Positions 10,040 through 22,800 of a stretch of DNA of 64,000 bases are shown in pieces. A model generated the notes under the pieces. The model did no database searches. It worked only from the letters and a program-made list of their open reading frames with translations, and was not told where the DNA came from. The stretch's first letter is position 1. Each line of letters begins with the position of its first letter. The DNA comes from Pohlia nutans (Eukaryota; Streptophyta; Bryopsida; Bryales; Mniaceae). Position numbers and translations under genes: made by a program. Location: contig CM040091.1 of assembly GCA_022496805.1 (NCBI GenBank), forward strand, positions 10,220,336-10,284,335, read 5' to 3'.

Positions 10040-11530
10040 TCCTTGTTGATGCTAACTTGCAATGAAAGTAGTAGTAAGAACTTCGATCCTTTTTAAAGCA
10101 ACGTGAATAAAGTATCCGTTCAACCCACCCTTGTCTCAATGTCCACTGGACATAAGAACAGTGATGCAAGAATCTTTTGCAATGCGTCTTACAATGACTG
10201 CTTGAAGCTCATGCACATCTTCAAATTTATTGCCTAAAAAATGAAGCCTCGTTAGAAGGATGCTCACTATCTTGGTCATCAAGCCAAGCATCAAACATAT
10301 TGACACTTCATAGCCTCCGTAGTAAAATTCAGTTTCAATTATGACTGAGCATGGAATTTACCGGTTCGGAAGTTTTTTGAAAGTTTGTCTTGGGCATATT
10401 AAGAATGTAAACACAAACTCACATAAAGAAAGAACTTGCACAAACGGATTCACATAGACCAAAAAATTTTCATCTTAATAAACTCTCAAGGATGTATAAG
10501 TTCTTTATTCATGATATCCAACTTTTTCATTCTTTAGTTTGGAACACGGGTTCAAGAGTCGCAACCATGTTTAATCAGGACGATTTAATGAATCCATACC
10601 TTTGAATGTCGAATATGCTCATTAATCTCTCACCATTTGAAATGCAGATCAGTGAAAATGCTGGTTGCATGGGCAAAGCTAAGCTTAAATGATCAAGCAT
10701 TTGTACCAGCAAACCTGCAATTTGCAAACTACACTGAGACTACAAAAACAAGAAAAATAAGAGGTTGCAAAATAGCCTTATTAAATAACCACTACATGCA
10801 TGTTGACAAGTGGTGAATTCAAGTGTTTTCCTTGTACTTAAGGGGCCTGGCTGGCTACTGGAGCTCAAAAATGTTTTGCAAATGTAGCATTCATGCTTTG
10901 CTGTTAATGATTAATAGTCACAATTGCATTCACGAATGCAGAGATTGTGCTCAGGCTTGTGGCTTAGACTGAGTTCAAATCAGCTTGAGTGTCTGTCTAA
11001 CTTCTCAAAGCGTAGCTAGGTCCCGTCTCTAAATCCCCAGTGGTCTTCAATGCGGGCTACTATTCATGCCCCCCCCCCCCTTTTCTGAAATTTTCATTTT
11101 CAGCACCTTCAGTGCTTTTTTTGGCAACGTTTTTTGGAAATTTGAGGCCTACGGCTCCAATTTACCTAGGGAGACCTATTTGGGAATAAAAAACCATTGG
11201 AGGAGGGGGTTGTTTTTTAAGGTGGGCCCTGAACCGGACAAAAATAGGGGGCACTTTTGTCCCCATTCATTGAAGACCACCGGGGGATTTAGATAAATCC
11301 GTAGCTAGGGACATCAAATTTCAAGAAGCCAAATGAATGTAACTATTAGTGAGCACTCAACTTTATTGAACTAATGCGGTCGATTACCAATGTGATGGAG
11401 CCTGGATGTAATGACGGGCAACGATCAATGGTGGCAAATTTTTGACTCACACTATTAAATTTGGCCACTAATTAAACTCCCTGGTCTAGCACATCAATGT
11501 ATGTGACTCCAAAGTAAAGCTTTACTTTTT
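10040..11530. repeat. Duplicated block, copy A
   Basis: Matches 13940-15893 in the same orientation in many segments, such as GCTTGAAGCTCAT, CTTGGGCATATTAAGAATG, AGTGAGCACTCAACTTT and GTAATGACGGGCAACGATC. Relative to copy B it lacks the RING coding exon at the left and the expanded minisatellite, and it carries an extra inserted MITE at 11029-11292. Copy A holds no intact gene. Confidence 0.75.
11029..11292. mobile_element. MULE-like MITE, 264 bp, with 10-bp flanking repeat
   Basis: Ends are inverted: CTAAATCCCCAGTGGTCTTC at the left pairs with GAAGACCACCGGGGGATTTA at the right, about 25 bp with one extra base. The flanks carry the direct repeat CGTAGCTAGG (11011-11020 and from about 11300), a length typical of Mutator-like target duplications, although several bases separate each repeat from the clear inverted ends. 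The paralogous position in copy B, around 15655-15672, lacks the element, so it behaves as an insertion. It contains a run of about 13 C at 11069 and no transposase. Confidence 0.6.
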
Positions 11531-11836
11531 TGAATGTTATCATGAATGGCTAGTGGAGTGATAGCCTGAAGTGAATCTCAATGACCAGTGCTAGTAAGGT
11601 TGAACATTCATTGGGCAAACACTTGCATAAGAAGTACGTCTATCTCAACCCTAACGTAAATAATTTCCTGTGGGTGCGTGTTTCGTGATGATCCATTTGT
11701 TTGTTGTCGTGTCAAACAAGTTTGATACTCCACTAAATGGTGCAATTAACATATGGGTTTATGACAGGGAGATTGATTGTCTAAGATGAGCTTTCGTTCA
11801 TATGGATCTTGACGCGTATGATTCAAAATGGACAAC

Positions 11837-12069
11837 TTAACCACTAAACGTCTAAAAATTCCTTTGCGGCAAGTTGAATACAACATATATTTCTTGTATT
11901 TCGAATGGATCCACACCTTTAATGGGTTTGAGTCCAACAAAGAAGTTGAAATTTAGATAAATGCGGTTCTAGTGAGCTATTAAGATCCCAATTTAGAACT
12001 TCTTGTTGGTAGCAAATGCCATTTATACGAAAACGTATCTACTATTCCCATGGACATTTAGGGGGTTAA
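11837..12069 (-). mobile_element. TTAA-bounded piggyBac-like MITE, 233-bp family, inverted copy
   Basis: Bounded by TTAA on both sides with ends CCACTAAACGTC and GACATTTAGGGGG. It is an inverted relative of 32922-33154, which is also 233 bp: both carry the CTAAATTGGGATC..TAGCTCACTAGAACCGCAT block, in opposite orientation. No coding potential. Confidence 0.8.
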
Positions 12070-12911
12070 GATAAGTTGCTACTAATACAAATTACAAAAC
12101 GAACTAGCTACTCCTGAATAAATAGCAACGTCTGTGGTTTTGTACACCATCTTCAAGCCCACAACAATCATGTTTATGTGCACTAATGTTAATTTGTTGT
12201 TTCCGTTAACGTTGTTCCGATAGAATTGATTTATCATAGAAGTATATTTGAAAGCGATAAAAAGTTTACAATATAATCGAGAGGTTGATTACATCCTCCA
12301 CAACATTCAGTAGCCTTCCTACTCTCTGCCTTTTCATCGTGTATCATTTTTGGGACTCTTCCTGCGCACTTAGCTACTGCTTTGCACTTCTTGAATTGGG
12401 AGTAGAATACACTCACTGTACTATCTACTATGGGGGCGATGCAGAATCCCAACAAGCTAATTATTGAAACTCTATGTCAGTCAAGATGTGGTATCTACAC
12501 CCCTGTACATTAGTGTAATCTATGGGTGTATAGAATATACTTCTGCAAAGTTCCTTTATATTGAAAAAAATGGTATACATAATGGAGCATTTAATTTCTG
12601 AATTCAAATATAATTAGTTGCATTATATCAAAAAATAATATATCTTTTCCATTAATGTAACAAAAATCCAAAAGTAGAAATCCATTGAGCACAAAGAGTT
12701 CCCAAATTATACTAGATGATCTTACGTTTCCAAAACCCTACTAAACATTGCATATTGCATGTACCAACAGACCAAAACATTGCTCTCTCTAAGCAATTCT
12801 CTTATTGTAAACAAACTACTAACACCAGTGATTTTCTCAATTTTAGAATACCTTGCAATGCCTATGATAATGCATAACCAAACCCTCCTTCCCACCTCCC
12901 AAAAAATAAAT
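12070..12911. other. Intergenic, 3' side of the RING genes
   Basis: No convincing gene. A short cysteine-containing minus-strand open frame at 12234-12455 has no recognisable domain. The rest is AT-rich, and the 3' UTR of the RING gene ending at 12912 would lie here. Confidence 0.4.
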
Positions 12912-13508
12912 CTAGTATCGCAATGGCGCATTGGGTCGCGGCGGGATCGACTCGGCGTAAGCACTTGAGCTATTGCTTCCATAAATGGGAATGATGTTGT
13001 CATTTCCAAACTCGATCTTGCACAATGGACACGCCTTCTCTTGGTTCTGGATTGATGAATTGTACAAGCATGACCAACAAAACAAGTGACCACATGAGAC
13101 CACCACTGAATCACTCGGGCGGTCCTTGCAGATGCTGCAAATGAACACATCCAATTCGTCACAAACAATCGGAGTAGAACTGCCTCCTTCCAGGCCAGTT
13201 GGAGTTGCAAGCACATGAGATTCCATGCCAGTTGGAGTTGCAGGCACATGAGATTCGGAAACTCTAAACATTGATTCATTGTCCGCGGAAACTCGCAACA
13301 TTGATTCATTGCGTGGACAACCTGCACGATCCCAGAGTTGGTGGAAATGGTAACACCAAGCCTCAATAAAATCATTGTATTGTTGAGGCTCAGGTATTTG
13401 TGGATTCCGCACTGCGTAATATGCTAACCAAGCGTCTCGAAAATCGCCAATCAAACCGGGTTGATAAACGAGTTCTAGGAGATCGATTAGGAAGAAAACA
13501 ATATCCAT
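12912..13508 (-). CDS. RING-HC (C3HC4) protein, probable E3 ubiquitin ligase
   Basis: A 198-residue single-exon frame. The C-terminal half holds a complete C3HC4 RING: C124, C127, C139, H141, C144, C147, C160 and C163, with the CGHLFCWSCLY core and a following NIIPIYG. This arrangement is closest to RMA/RNF5-type RING proteins, which pass ubiquitin from an E2 to substrates. Those usually have a C-terminal membrane anchor, which is absent here, so a soluble protein is expected. The N-terminal 60 residues contain no domain I recognise. The linker has two tiny internal duplications, NESM-RVS and ESHV-ATPTG, each present twice. It lies just downstream of a second RING gene on the same strand but in another frame; I found no phase-compatible intron joining them. 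Confidence 0.65.
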   Translation of the reverse strand: MDIVFFLIDLLELVYQPGLIGDFRDAWLAYYAVRNPQIPEPQQYNDFIEAWCYHFHQLWDRAGCPRNESMLRVSADNESMFRVSESHVPATPTGMESHVLATPTGLEGGSSTPIVCDELDVFICSICKDRPSDSVVVSCGHLFCWSCLYNSSIQNQEKACPLCKIEFGNDNIIPIYGSNSSSAYAESIPPRPNAPLRY

Positions 13509-13521
13509 ATTTTGGAACGCA

Positions 13522-13932
13522 TTATTTTACGTCAGTTCCAAACTCTAACCTGGGTGGATCAAAAGATTCAAAAACTTCGTCTGTCCAGGTGCCAAAAGAA
13601 GGCAATTGTAATTCACGAATTGCTTGAAACTCTGCTTGCGCTCTTGATCTTAGAAACTCCAAGTGTCGATCATAAGTCCTTTGGAGACTTCGCCTCTGAA
13701 TGCTATGAATGGGAATGATGTTGTTGTCTCTTAACATGATCTTGCACATTGGGCATGGCTTCACTTGGTGTTCTCTTTTCCATTTGTATAAACACGACCA
13801 ACAAAAGAGGTGACCGCAAGAGGTCACGACTGAATCTTTGGGGGGTTCTATGCAAATGATGCACGTGAACTCATCTCGCTTGCAATGAACAATGCCGCCG
13901 GCGCCCATGGACGACGAACCGATTGCCTCCAT
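13522..13932 (-). CDS. RING-HC (C3HC4) protein, RMA-like, second paralogue
   Basis: A 136-residue frame from the ATG at 13932. The RING ligands are C24, C27, C39, H41, C44, C47, C60 and C63 within CIICIEPPKDSVVTSCGH and CPMCK, followed by NNIIPIHS, as in RMA/RNF5-type ubiquitin ligases. The tail is Arg/Gln-rich and helical-looking, without a membrane segment. The frame could extend upstream to 14034, but those codons overlap a dispersed non-coding repeat (13981-14033), so I prefer the inner ATG preceding MEAIGSSS. The protein is the best match to the head of the captured pseudogene at 7654-7985. Role as an E3 ligase is inferred from the domain alone. Confidence 0.65.
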   Translation of the reverse strand: MEAIGSSSMGAGGIVHCKRDEFTCIICIEPPKDSVVTSCGHLFCWSCLYKWKREHQVKPCPMCKIMLRDNNIIPIHSIQRRSLQRTYDRHLEFLRSRAQAEFQAIRELQLPSFGTWTDEVFESFDPPRLEFGTDVK

Positions 13933-13939
13933 ATCTAGG

Positions 13940-15893
13940 GACTTTGAAGTAGTAGTGAGAACTTCGGTCCTCTTCAAGCCAACGTGAATATAGTATCTGT
14001 TCAACCCACCCTTGTTTAAATATCCACAGGACATACGACTAGTAATGCAGGACTATTTTTGTAATGCAACTTACAATGACTGCTTGAAGCTCATTTGCAT
14101 CTTCATATTTATTGCATGAGAAATGAAGCCTAGGTAAAAGGATGCTCACTATCTTGGTCATCAGGCATACTTACACTTGACAATCTCGGTGGAAGGATGT
14201 TCACGATCTTGATCATCAAGCATACTGACACTTGACAACCTCGGTAGAAGGATGCTCACTATCTTGGTCATCAAGCATACTTACACTTGACAAACTCGGT
14301 GGAAGGATGCTCACTATCTTGATCATCAAGTATAACGACACTTGACAACCTTGGTAGAAGGATGCTCACTATCTTCATGATCAAGCATACTTCGATAGTG
14401 GAGTCTTGTTTCAATTATGACTCTTCATGGAATTTACGAGCTGAGAAGTTTTTGAAAGTATGTCTTGGGCATATTAAGAATGTAAATACAAACCCACATA
14501 AAGAAAGAATCTATACAAATGGATGCACATAGGCCAAAAGATTTTGATTTTAATATACTCTCAAGGATGTATATGTTCTTTATTCATGATATCCCCGAGG
14601 CTCCACTCCACATTATGTTTGAGAATTACTTGCGTTCATAACCCCTTCTAAAATCCCCCTTGTATATGAGAGGTCATATGTCTAAAAACCTTTCAATTGT
14701 ATATAGATATATGTTGTTTTAAATATATATATGTTTAGTGTAAGTATACGTTTATATTTGCAATTCTGAATGAGTTTACCGTATGTATACGTAATATGGC
14801 AGTGTTCAATTAATACCTCTTAATACCCCTTCTGTGCGCTCACGTACACTTGTACATGTTTAGTACAATGCAGCCCAAAGATGATATCCGGCTTTTTCAT
14901 TCTATTCTTTGGAACACGGGTTCAAAAGTCGCAACCATGTTTCATCAGGCTGGAGGATTTAATGAATCCATTCTTCGGGAAGTTGAATAAGCTCTTTAAT
15001 CTCTCACCAAAATGCAGATCAGGGAAAATGCTGGTTGCATGGACAAAGTTGAGCTCGAATGAAAATGCATTTGTACCAAACAAAAAACTACACTCAGACT
15101 TAAAAAACAATTTGCAAGCTACATTGAGACTACCCAAAGAAGAAAAATAAGAAGCTGCAAAATAGCCATATTAAATAAACCACTACATGTTGGCATGTGT
15201 TCAATTCTTGAAGTGATTTCCTTGTACACAAGAGGCCTGGCTGGCTTCGGGAGCTCAAAAATGTTTTGCAAATGTCGCATTCATGCTTTGCTGTTAACAC
15301 TAAATAGTCACAATTGCATTCAAACACCTACCAATGCAGAGATTGAATGTGCTCAGGCTTTTGGCTTAAATTGAGTTCAAATCAGCTGGATTGTCTGTCT
15401 AGTAACTTCTACTTGAGTGTTTGTGTGTTGTTTCCAGCGTTGCAGGCGTTACACCATTTGGCCTGTACATTACGAATAGTTGATTGAAGCCATAATTTGA
15501 ATTAGTTGTGCCGTGCGCATGGAATGCTGACTGGCTGGAAGAGGTGTACATCTGTCACAAGAGCTCACGGTGAACATTCTGTAGATCTCACAGTTGAAAT
15601 TTGCATCGAGAAACATGTTGCCACGATGCGTAATTAGGGCTCTTCTGACCAAAGTAAGCGCACCTAGGGACATAAAATTTCGGTGAGCACTCAACTTTGT
15701 TAAACTAATGCGGGCGATTGCCAATGTGATGTGATGGAGTGTGGATGTAATGACGGGCAACGATCGATCGATGGTGGCAGATTCTTGACAGTCTAGCTAG
15801 CTTCACACATTGTCTATTAAGAATTTGACTAGTAATTAAACTCCCCGGGACTGACACATGCATGTCACTTCAACGTACATAAGGCTTTACTTT
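13940..15893. repeat. Duplicated block, copy B
   Basis: The partner of 10040-11530. It begins in the 5' region of the second RING gene and ends beside the MITE at 15896. It holds the 55-bp minisatellite array and lacks the MULE-like insert. Only short open frames occur, with no recognised gene. Confidence 0.75.
14134..14392. repeat. Minisatellite, 55-bp unit, about 4.7 copies
   Basis: Units start GTGGAAGGATG or GTAGAAGGATG and end CACTTGACAACCTCG, with alternating versions (ACTTACACTT and ACTGACACTT) that suggest a doubled higher-order unit. Copy A of the block carries a single degenerate unit at about 10250-10300, so the array expanded after the duplication or contracted in copy A. Confidence 0.85.
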
Positions 15894-15895
15894 TC

Positions 15896-16278
15896 TTAAC
15901 CCTTAAACGTCAAGAGGGCCTGGACGGGGCAGCCCGGAAGGAATCTAAATTTTTTGGGGAAAAAAAAAAAAAAAAAAAAGTTTTTTTATTTATTTTTGCA
16001 AAAACGGCTCTGCAGTGCACTGCTGACTTGCACTGTAGCACTCCGGCACTGCTGAACTTCAGCTGCCCCAACCTCAAAACTTGTTCAATTTGATAACTTT
16101 GATTGCTTACCAATGATTCCACAATCTCTCCAATGAGGCGAAAATTTGGAATCTAGATCGCTTTTTCAATAGCTTTCCAACACAAGTCTCGCTTGATTTG
16201 GTTGAGAAAATCAACTTTTTTCTTCATTATTCTCTTTTAAATAAGCCCATGGGGCTTACCTTGACGTTTAAGGGTTAA
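15896..16278 (-). mobile_element. TTAA-bounded piggyBac-like MITE, 383 bp
   Basis: TTAA-CCCTTAAACGTCAAG at the left is the inverted complement of CTTGACGTTTAAGGG-TTAA at the right, a perfect 15-bp terminal repeat. A hairpin TAAGCC-CATGG-GGCTTA lies at 16242-16258 near the right end only. A run of about 21 A sits at 15959. No coding potential. Confidence 0.85.
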
Positions 16279-16858
16279 GTAGCTGTGCAATATTGAAGCT
16301 CTGGACCCCAAAGTTGCGATTGCATTCAGAGCCACCGCTAGAAAGGCAGTCAGAGCATCATCAATGGAACACGGTAAAGCTCACTGCAAACCAAAACCTA
16401 TATTTTTACTGACCTAGATGAAGCGCAAATGATTAGTGCCTCCTTGACAAATTCATTTGTGGTTGAGCAGCCATACCGTATCAAGATGAAAGTCATGTAC
16501 AACAGTGTATGATATGACTAAGTAAGCCCCAATTTCTGTAAAATACAGCAATGGTATTATTACAACCAGCACAGTGGCCATGGTCTTCTCTACAAAGAAT
16601 AGTTATTACCAGGCGTCATTAGTAAACTTCCAGCTCGGCAAACGCCTATTGCTCACCATCCCTCTATAATACCATACCTTCACTTCCTTAGGCCACCCAG
16701 TTTGGGAAGACAAGAAATGACTGCCTACAGAAAGCTTCACCTTCTACTCGTACTCCAAACTTGTCCTACTTGAGGATGAGAAATGAACCTTGAAGAGAAT
16801 TCTACGGTATTCCCCTGCCTAATAAAATGCGTAAGAAGGAATACATCCGCTTAGTGCA

Positions 16859-19800
16859 TTACAGCAACATCCTCTGGGGGTTACCCAAATTCTTCCGAAA
16901 TGCTGCCAAGAACCGGCCTGAAAGATACCATAAACAAAAACATAAACATAACAAAACATAGTCGATGTTCCATAGTTTTCTCATATTCAGTATATCAAGG
17001 TGCTGAAAGATACCATAGGAAGGAAAATCAGTATTAGAAACTAAGCTTGGTTCTGCTCATAAATTACTCTCATACCGAATTTAGAAACTATCAAAGGCGA
17101 GGCATCATTCTCATAGTTCATAAGACATCTTTTAGAACTTGTATTGGGCAACAGGGCTACAGCAGCATTGTTTTTAGCCAAGGAGAATCATGAAGAAACA
17201 AAGGCGGATACAAGTGCAAATGAAAGTGCAAATACTCACCTCCAGTATCACCGTCATAAACCCGATGATCCACAGATATGGTTACCAACATTTCGGTCAC
17301 AGTCTTTGGACCTGTCATTAGAATTTGCAAGCATTACTACGGTGCAAATTTAGGATACAGAGGTGTCATTGTTACAACTGAAATGAAGTTGGGTTTATAT
17401 AAGACAAGGTCAAATGGTAAAATATCTGTGAAACTATGGTGAAATATCATAGAAACTATGGTGAAATATCAAAGAAACTATTCATTCGATAAATTGTAGG
17501 AAAAACGCGTGGGATGCAAGAAAGTATGCAATACCATTAGTCTCTTCATCCCAAACCACCTTCTCCACACCCCGACCCACGGCAAGAATGCATGCCTACA
17601 TATCAGAGAAAAAGATTAGAAATTATATGTTTTGATACAAAGGGACCGAAACAGAAAGTAGCCGTCATAAGCAATTATAATGATAAAGTGGTGGAAATGT
17701 CTAATTACTTATTGGTTATAGCAGACAGCCATACGTGCCAAAAATTTATAAAATAAAGAGGTGGAAATACCTGAGGTGGATTGATGATGGCACAAAAGTG
17801 GTCTACTTGGAACATACCAAGGTTTGAAATGCTATACATCAGCCACAAAACCAGGAGTCAGCCATCAATTGATAGAATCCAACCACAAATACTTCTAAAC
17901 ACATGCACTACCTCAGGGCGGTTAAAGGAGATGGTTAGAGTTCTAATTTAATTTATAAATATTGGTGATAGAAATACTAAGCCAAAAAGTACAGATGTCA
18001 TTCAAAATTCAAAATCTACAATTTCTGTTTACATATGAAATCCAGATTATTTTTCAAAGTTTGTTGTTTAGAAGTACATCTTCACAATCAACCAGACGAG
18101 TAAGGGCTTTTAGAGGCTAAAGTAGATGATAGCCAACACAAGGGTAGCACAAACTGAGATGAAGAAAATGGTGGCTGTGGAAGCCAGAACTGACCTGAAT
18201 GTGCCACCTTGAAATTCATGTGGTTTCAACTTCCCTTGCCGAGCCTTCTCAGCTAAAGATTTCACCTGCAGCAAGATCACAGTAGATTTAGAACATCAGT
18301 CTTGATATGCATTTCAAACAATGAATATTCAGTTAACGGTTCTTAAATTTGACAAGCTCGGTCAAAATAATAAATAAGCATAGAACATGCAACGCAATGA
18401 GCTAGTACCTCAGCAGAAATTGTTGACAGTGACTTTTGATCGGCATTACTCAAGATCGGTGTAATCAAACCCTGTATTTCCAAAGGCACAGTTAGTTTAA
18501 ACTTTGTTATCGAAGCTAATTGATGCGCTTACAATGCAGTTTGAGATAAAAAAAAATTCATCCACAGATTGTCAATATCTTATTGGTAATTGAATTACAA
18601 AAGAATTTAGAATTTTAAGTTTCAAATTTCCATGCTGAAGTAGAAATTCTGGTAATAGTTCGACCTTGTCAGTTGCAACAGCAATTGATATGTCAATGGA
18701 CTTGTTATTTACTCTATCTCCTGCTTTGTCGTCCCAAAAAGCTGCACAGAACATCATTCCATTAATGAACAATAGGACTCAGTAATATCAAAATCACACA
18801 ACATCTCTCTCACCGGAAGTGCCCAAACTCACTCCTCAAAGAGCCACTCACGACCTCAGTGACCATTGCATATACACCAAAAGTAGAAACGAGGTTAGCG
18901 TCCCTTGTCAAGTATAACATACGACTGTGATTCATTCAGTAACTGATATACAAGGCAATGATGATAGGTCTATTTTTCCTATTAAAACTACCAAACTTCT
19001 ACTCTCCATCTCGTTTCAACATCAAGCAGGGAAATGAAAAAACACATTCTGAACATGTGAAGGACACAAATCACTTGAAGGCATTCATCCTTAACTACGT
19101 ATTGAACCATTACCATTTGCTTCAGGAACCTCCTTCAAAGCCAGAGCAGCAGCCTTGATAACGAAATCATTTACTGAAATAGATATTCCATGCTTCTCTG
19201 CAAAACGTCAAATTCAAATTTATAAAAACAAACATACTAACAGATCTGTTTCTGACACCATGATAAGTTTTCGACAATGGAAGTGTACATAGAGAAGGTG
19301 TAAGATATCTGAAGCCGCCTTAAAAGTAGAACAGAAAACACATATTGAGACATAAAATACATGATGATTTGCGTAAAATACCTTTCAGTTCTTTCCTGAA
19401 CCGTAAGGTTGGATCCAAAATTGTGTCTGTCAACAAAGAACAGGATCAGCAAAAACCATAAATGCATCAACAATATTGCCGAAAGCTCGTGCATTTGAGT
19501 TAAACTAGTATCCAGTTAAAAAACAGAGAAAGCAAGGGGATTGTTCCAAATAGACATTGCAATTGAGCATTGATTTCTGACCTGATTGTAGGTAGGCATG
19601 AGGTATGCCATTCTTGGACTCGAGCAGCCTCTTTGCAATAATCTGCAATAGCAAAAAGAAAGCATTACACCACACTATTACTGTCAGTCCCGTAGAGGAA
19701 GCCACGTCTTTTAGCTTTAGCAAGCACTCCTCTTTCAACTAATTGTCATCTTCAAGAGATACTACGGACCTATATGCCATGACTAAGCACCGTGAGAGAA

Positions 19801-22800
19801 GCACTCGAATATAGTACCTTTCGGATTGGCGAGTTGGGTATATCTTCAAAACTTAATGGTGTATCCGGTGTATCCGGTTTCGCTTTAGATGGTGCACTCT
19901 TTTTAGCAGCAGTACTCTGTGCAACACCACCAGCTTGCGGTTTCATCCCACCTTTCACGGCAGCCAGCACATCACCTTTTACAACCGCTCCACGAGGGCC
20001 TGTCCCTTGTATTTGTGAAGCATTCAGACCACTTTCAGCAAGAAGCTTTTTAACTGCAGGGCCTATCCTACCCTGACCAGCTGAACCGGTCACGGGAGCT
20101 GGAGCTGGTGGTGTTGCAGTTGAAGAGGGTTGGCTTGCAGACTCTGAGGCTCCAGCTGCAGGAGCAGATGCACCACTATAACTTGCAAATTTTCCAAGAT
20201 CTTCTGCTGTCTCAGCCTGTAAGAAAAATGCTCGGTGAGAAAAATATGCAGGGTTGATGTAGAACCACATGACTATCATTGGGTATCCCAAAACACTTGA
20301 CAGTAAAGGGTACTGAACCCTTAAACAATTAGGATGTTATGAAAATCCATGGTAATACAAAAACTAGTAGATAGTAATAACTTCAAAAATTAGGAAGCAC
20401 CTCATTTGTTAAACGAAGAAAAAATGTACAAATATAATTGACATGCAGGTTAATAAGATGTCAACACACTTGACCGAAATGGACAGACTTCCGCACAAAC
20501 GATCCTTCGTAAGCGGACGCTATTTAAATTAGGTGGATAGAAATAGTTATATTCCCTTTAGGATCGTAAATTAAACAAGGCGTTAACTAGAATACAGCCA
20601 TGAAACTCCATCAACCTTAGACATCTCAGTTAACAAAATTCCCACATCAGAACTTACAATGATGCACAACTCCATCCCAACTTGCACATCCTTCGTGCCA
20701 GATGGAATCATGATTTTTGCCATGTACCTACAGCAGACAAACAATTAATAACTCATGATCAGACTCCACTATACAAAGAGCAGGAACCACATTCTATAGA
20801 AGAATCTGGTCCGAAAGACAGCAATTACTTTTGAACCAAGCGCTGGCAAATTAAATTTGACTATTTCCCACGAAATTTGTAGAATAGTTTGCAACTTTGA
20901 GGTTTATGTTTGGCGCTCACCCATCTTCCAGAGACTCGAAGTCCAGCGTAGCCTTGTCAGTTTCGATATCACAGAGCACATCACCAGCTGCCACCTGTTG
21001 TACTCCCACGTTCTCGTCAGTCACTTTGTGCAAAGTAGAGAAGGTCGACATACATATTTGTGTATATGGATAGAGTAAAAAAGCTTGTGAAGGAAATCAC
21101 GCACCTGTTCACCTTCCTTCTTCTTCCAGGTTCCAACATTGCCCTGTGTCTGCATATAGCATCCCATCCACAGAACGATTGAGCATCACAGAACAGATGG
21201 CATAGTAAAAGCCCAAGAGCACCTTATGAACTACTTACTAATTCAAGGCTAGTCTTGATACAAAGAAACAGCCGTGAGCCAAATGAGCGTACCATGGTTG
21301 GAGAAAGTGCAGGCATCGCCAAGATTTGATGAGCTGGAAGATCAACTGGTGGTGCCCTTGGAGGTGGGGCTGGAGCAGCACTAGGCTGTTGTTTTGGAGG
21401 AGATGATTGGGGAGCAGGTTTAGCTCCACCTCCACTTCCTCCTCCCTCACTAAAGTTAGCAAACTTGCCAATATTCTCCTCACTCTCCGCCTGCATTCAG
21501 AACCGTGGGCTCATCAGTGTTAGTCTCCTCCCATCACCTGCTTTATCTCATTCTCAATAAATATAAATACTCGACTTCTCTCTCCCGTACGCAAAATCTG
21601 GATACGTAGAAGAAACAGTGCATGAGTAAGCCTAGTGATCTTAACGTATCATTAAACATACTACCTGTCGAATGAAACTGATAGATGCCACCGATCTTTG
21701 GATTTTCTGGTTCATATGACTTTCAAAAGCATTCATTCTGAACCAGAAATCACTGTTCTTGCATGACTCAACATCTGGTAAATTTTCTCTACAGACAATG
21801 CTAACTTACAATTACACAAAGAGCTTTGCCAACAGGTACATCCTTTGAACCGGCAGGCGTCAGAATTTTAGCCAAAACTCTGCAAAACGACCACAGAAAG
21901 ACTTCACATGAATAGTTTTAAATGCAAAACTGCAACCAAAACCTTCAAACTAGTAGGAAATAAGGTAATGCATGATTTAGCTGGAACTATGCAAATGCAA
22001 AGAAACTGCGAAGACGCCAAGGCCAGAGAGAGTACAATGAATTGCAACAAGGAGCACATCAAAATTACAGCGTCCCATAAAGGTTAAATGTTAATACCCG
22101 TCTTCTAGTGATTCAAAGTCGAGAGTGGCTTTGTCAGTTTCAATGTCACATAAAACATCCCCTGCAGCTACCTGCATATTCATCACATGGCAACAAACAT
22201 CACTTAAAAAAAAGCTCCTCGCAATTCTGGAAAATTTGAATACGATCTAAATAATAGACGATTAAAAGAAAAGAAAAATGTATTAGATAAAACAAAATCG
22301 GATAAGATGAAAATCATACCTTATCTCCTTCTTTTTTCTTCCAATTGCCAACATTTCCTTGAGTCTTCGCAGTAGATATCATGGTTCACAGATAGCAAAC
22401 CAGTTACATTGGTAAACATTTAAAATCTTGTCATAAAATGACTTCGTAAAATGGCTTGGTAAAATTTAAGCTCATTTGAAGGAATGAATTCAAAAAACTG
22501 AAACTCCTGAAATGAATTATTCGTTACGCGGGAAACTCCCCAAAATGGGAACTTTGTCGAAGTAGGTCAGCTATAACATCTCAAGAAATTTTGTAATTAT
22601 TCCAAGTTTCAGACTAGCGATCTTTGAAAATCTATGGATATTTAGTTTGATTATTGATCATTTAGAAACAGCACAATTATTTTGAAATAAGATCGAACTG
22701 ATCATGGAAAGCGAAGGTTGAAAAATTGAAAGGAGCTTGGCGGTAAATGGTCAATCAAGCCATTGATCATATACATACCATTGTTGGAGACAAAGCTGGC

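Noticed and set aside
12912..13932. The two RING frames as one spliced gene
   Set aside because: The only good acceptor (CTCCTAG near 13463) is phase 1, while the nearby donors in the upstream frame are phase 0 or 2. Each frame also has its own complete RING.
14134..14392. CRISPR-like array
   Set aside because: The 55-bp units are contiguous tandem repeats without unique spacers, in a eukaryotic setting.
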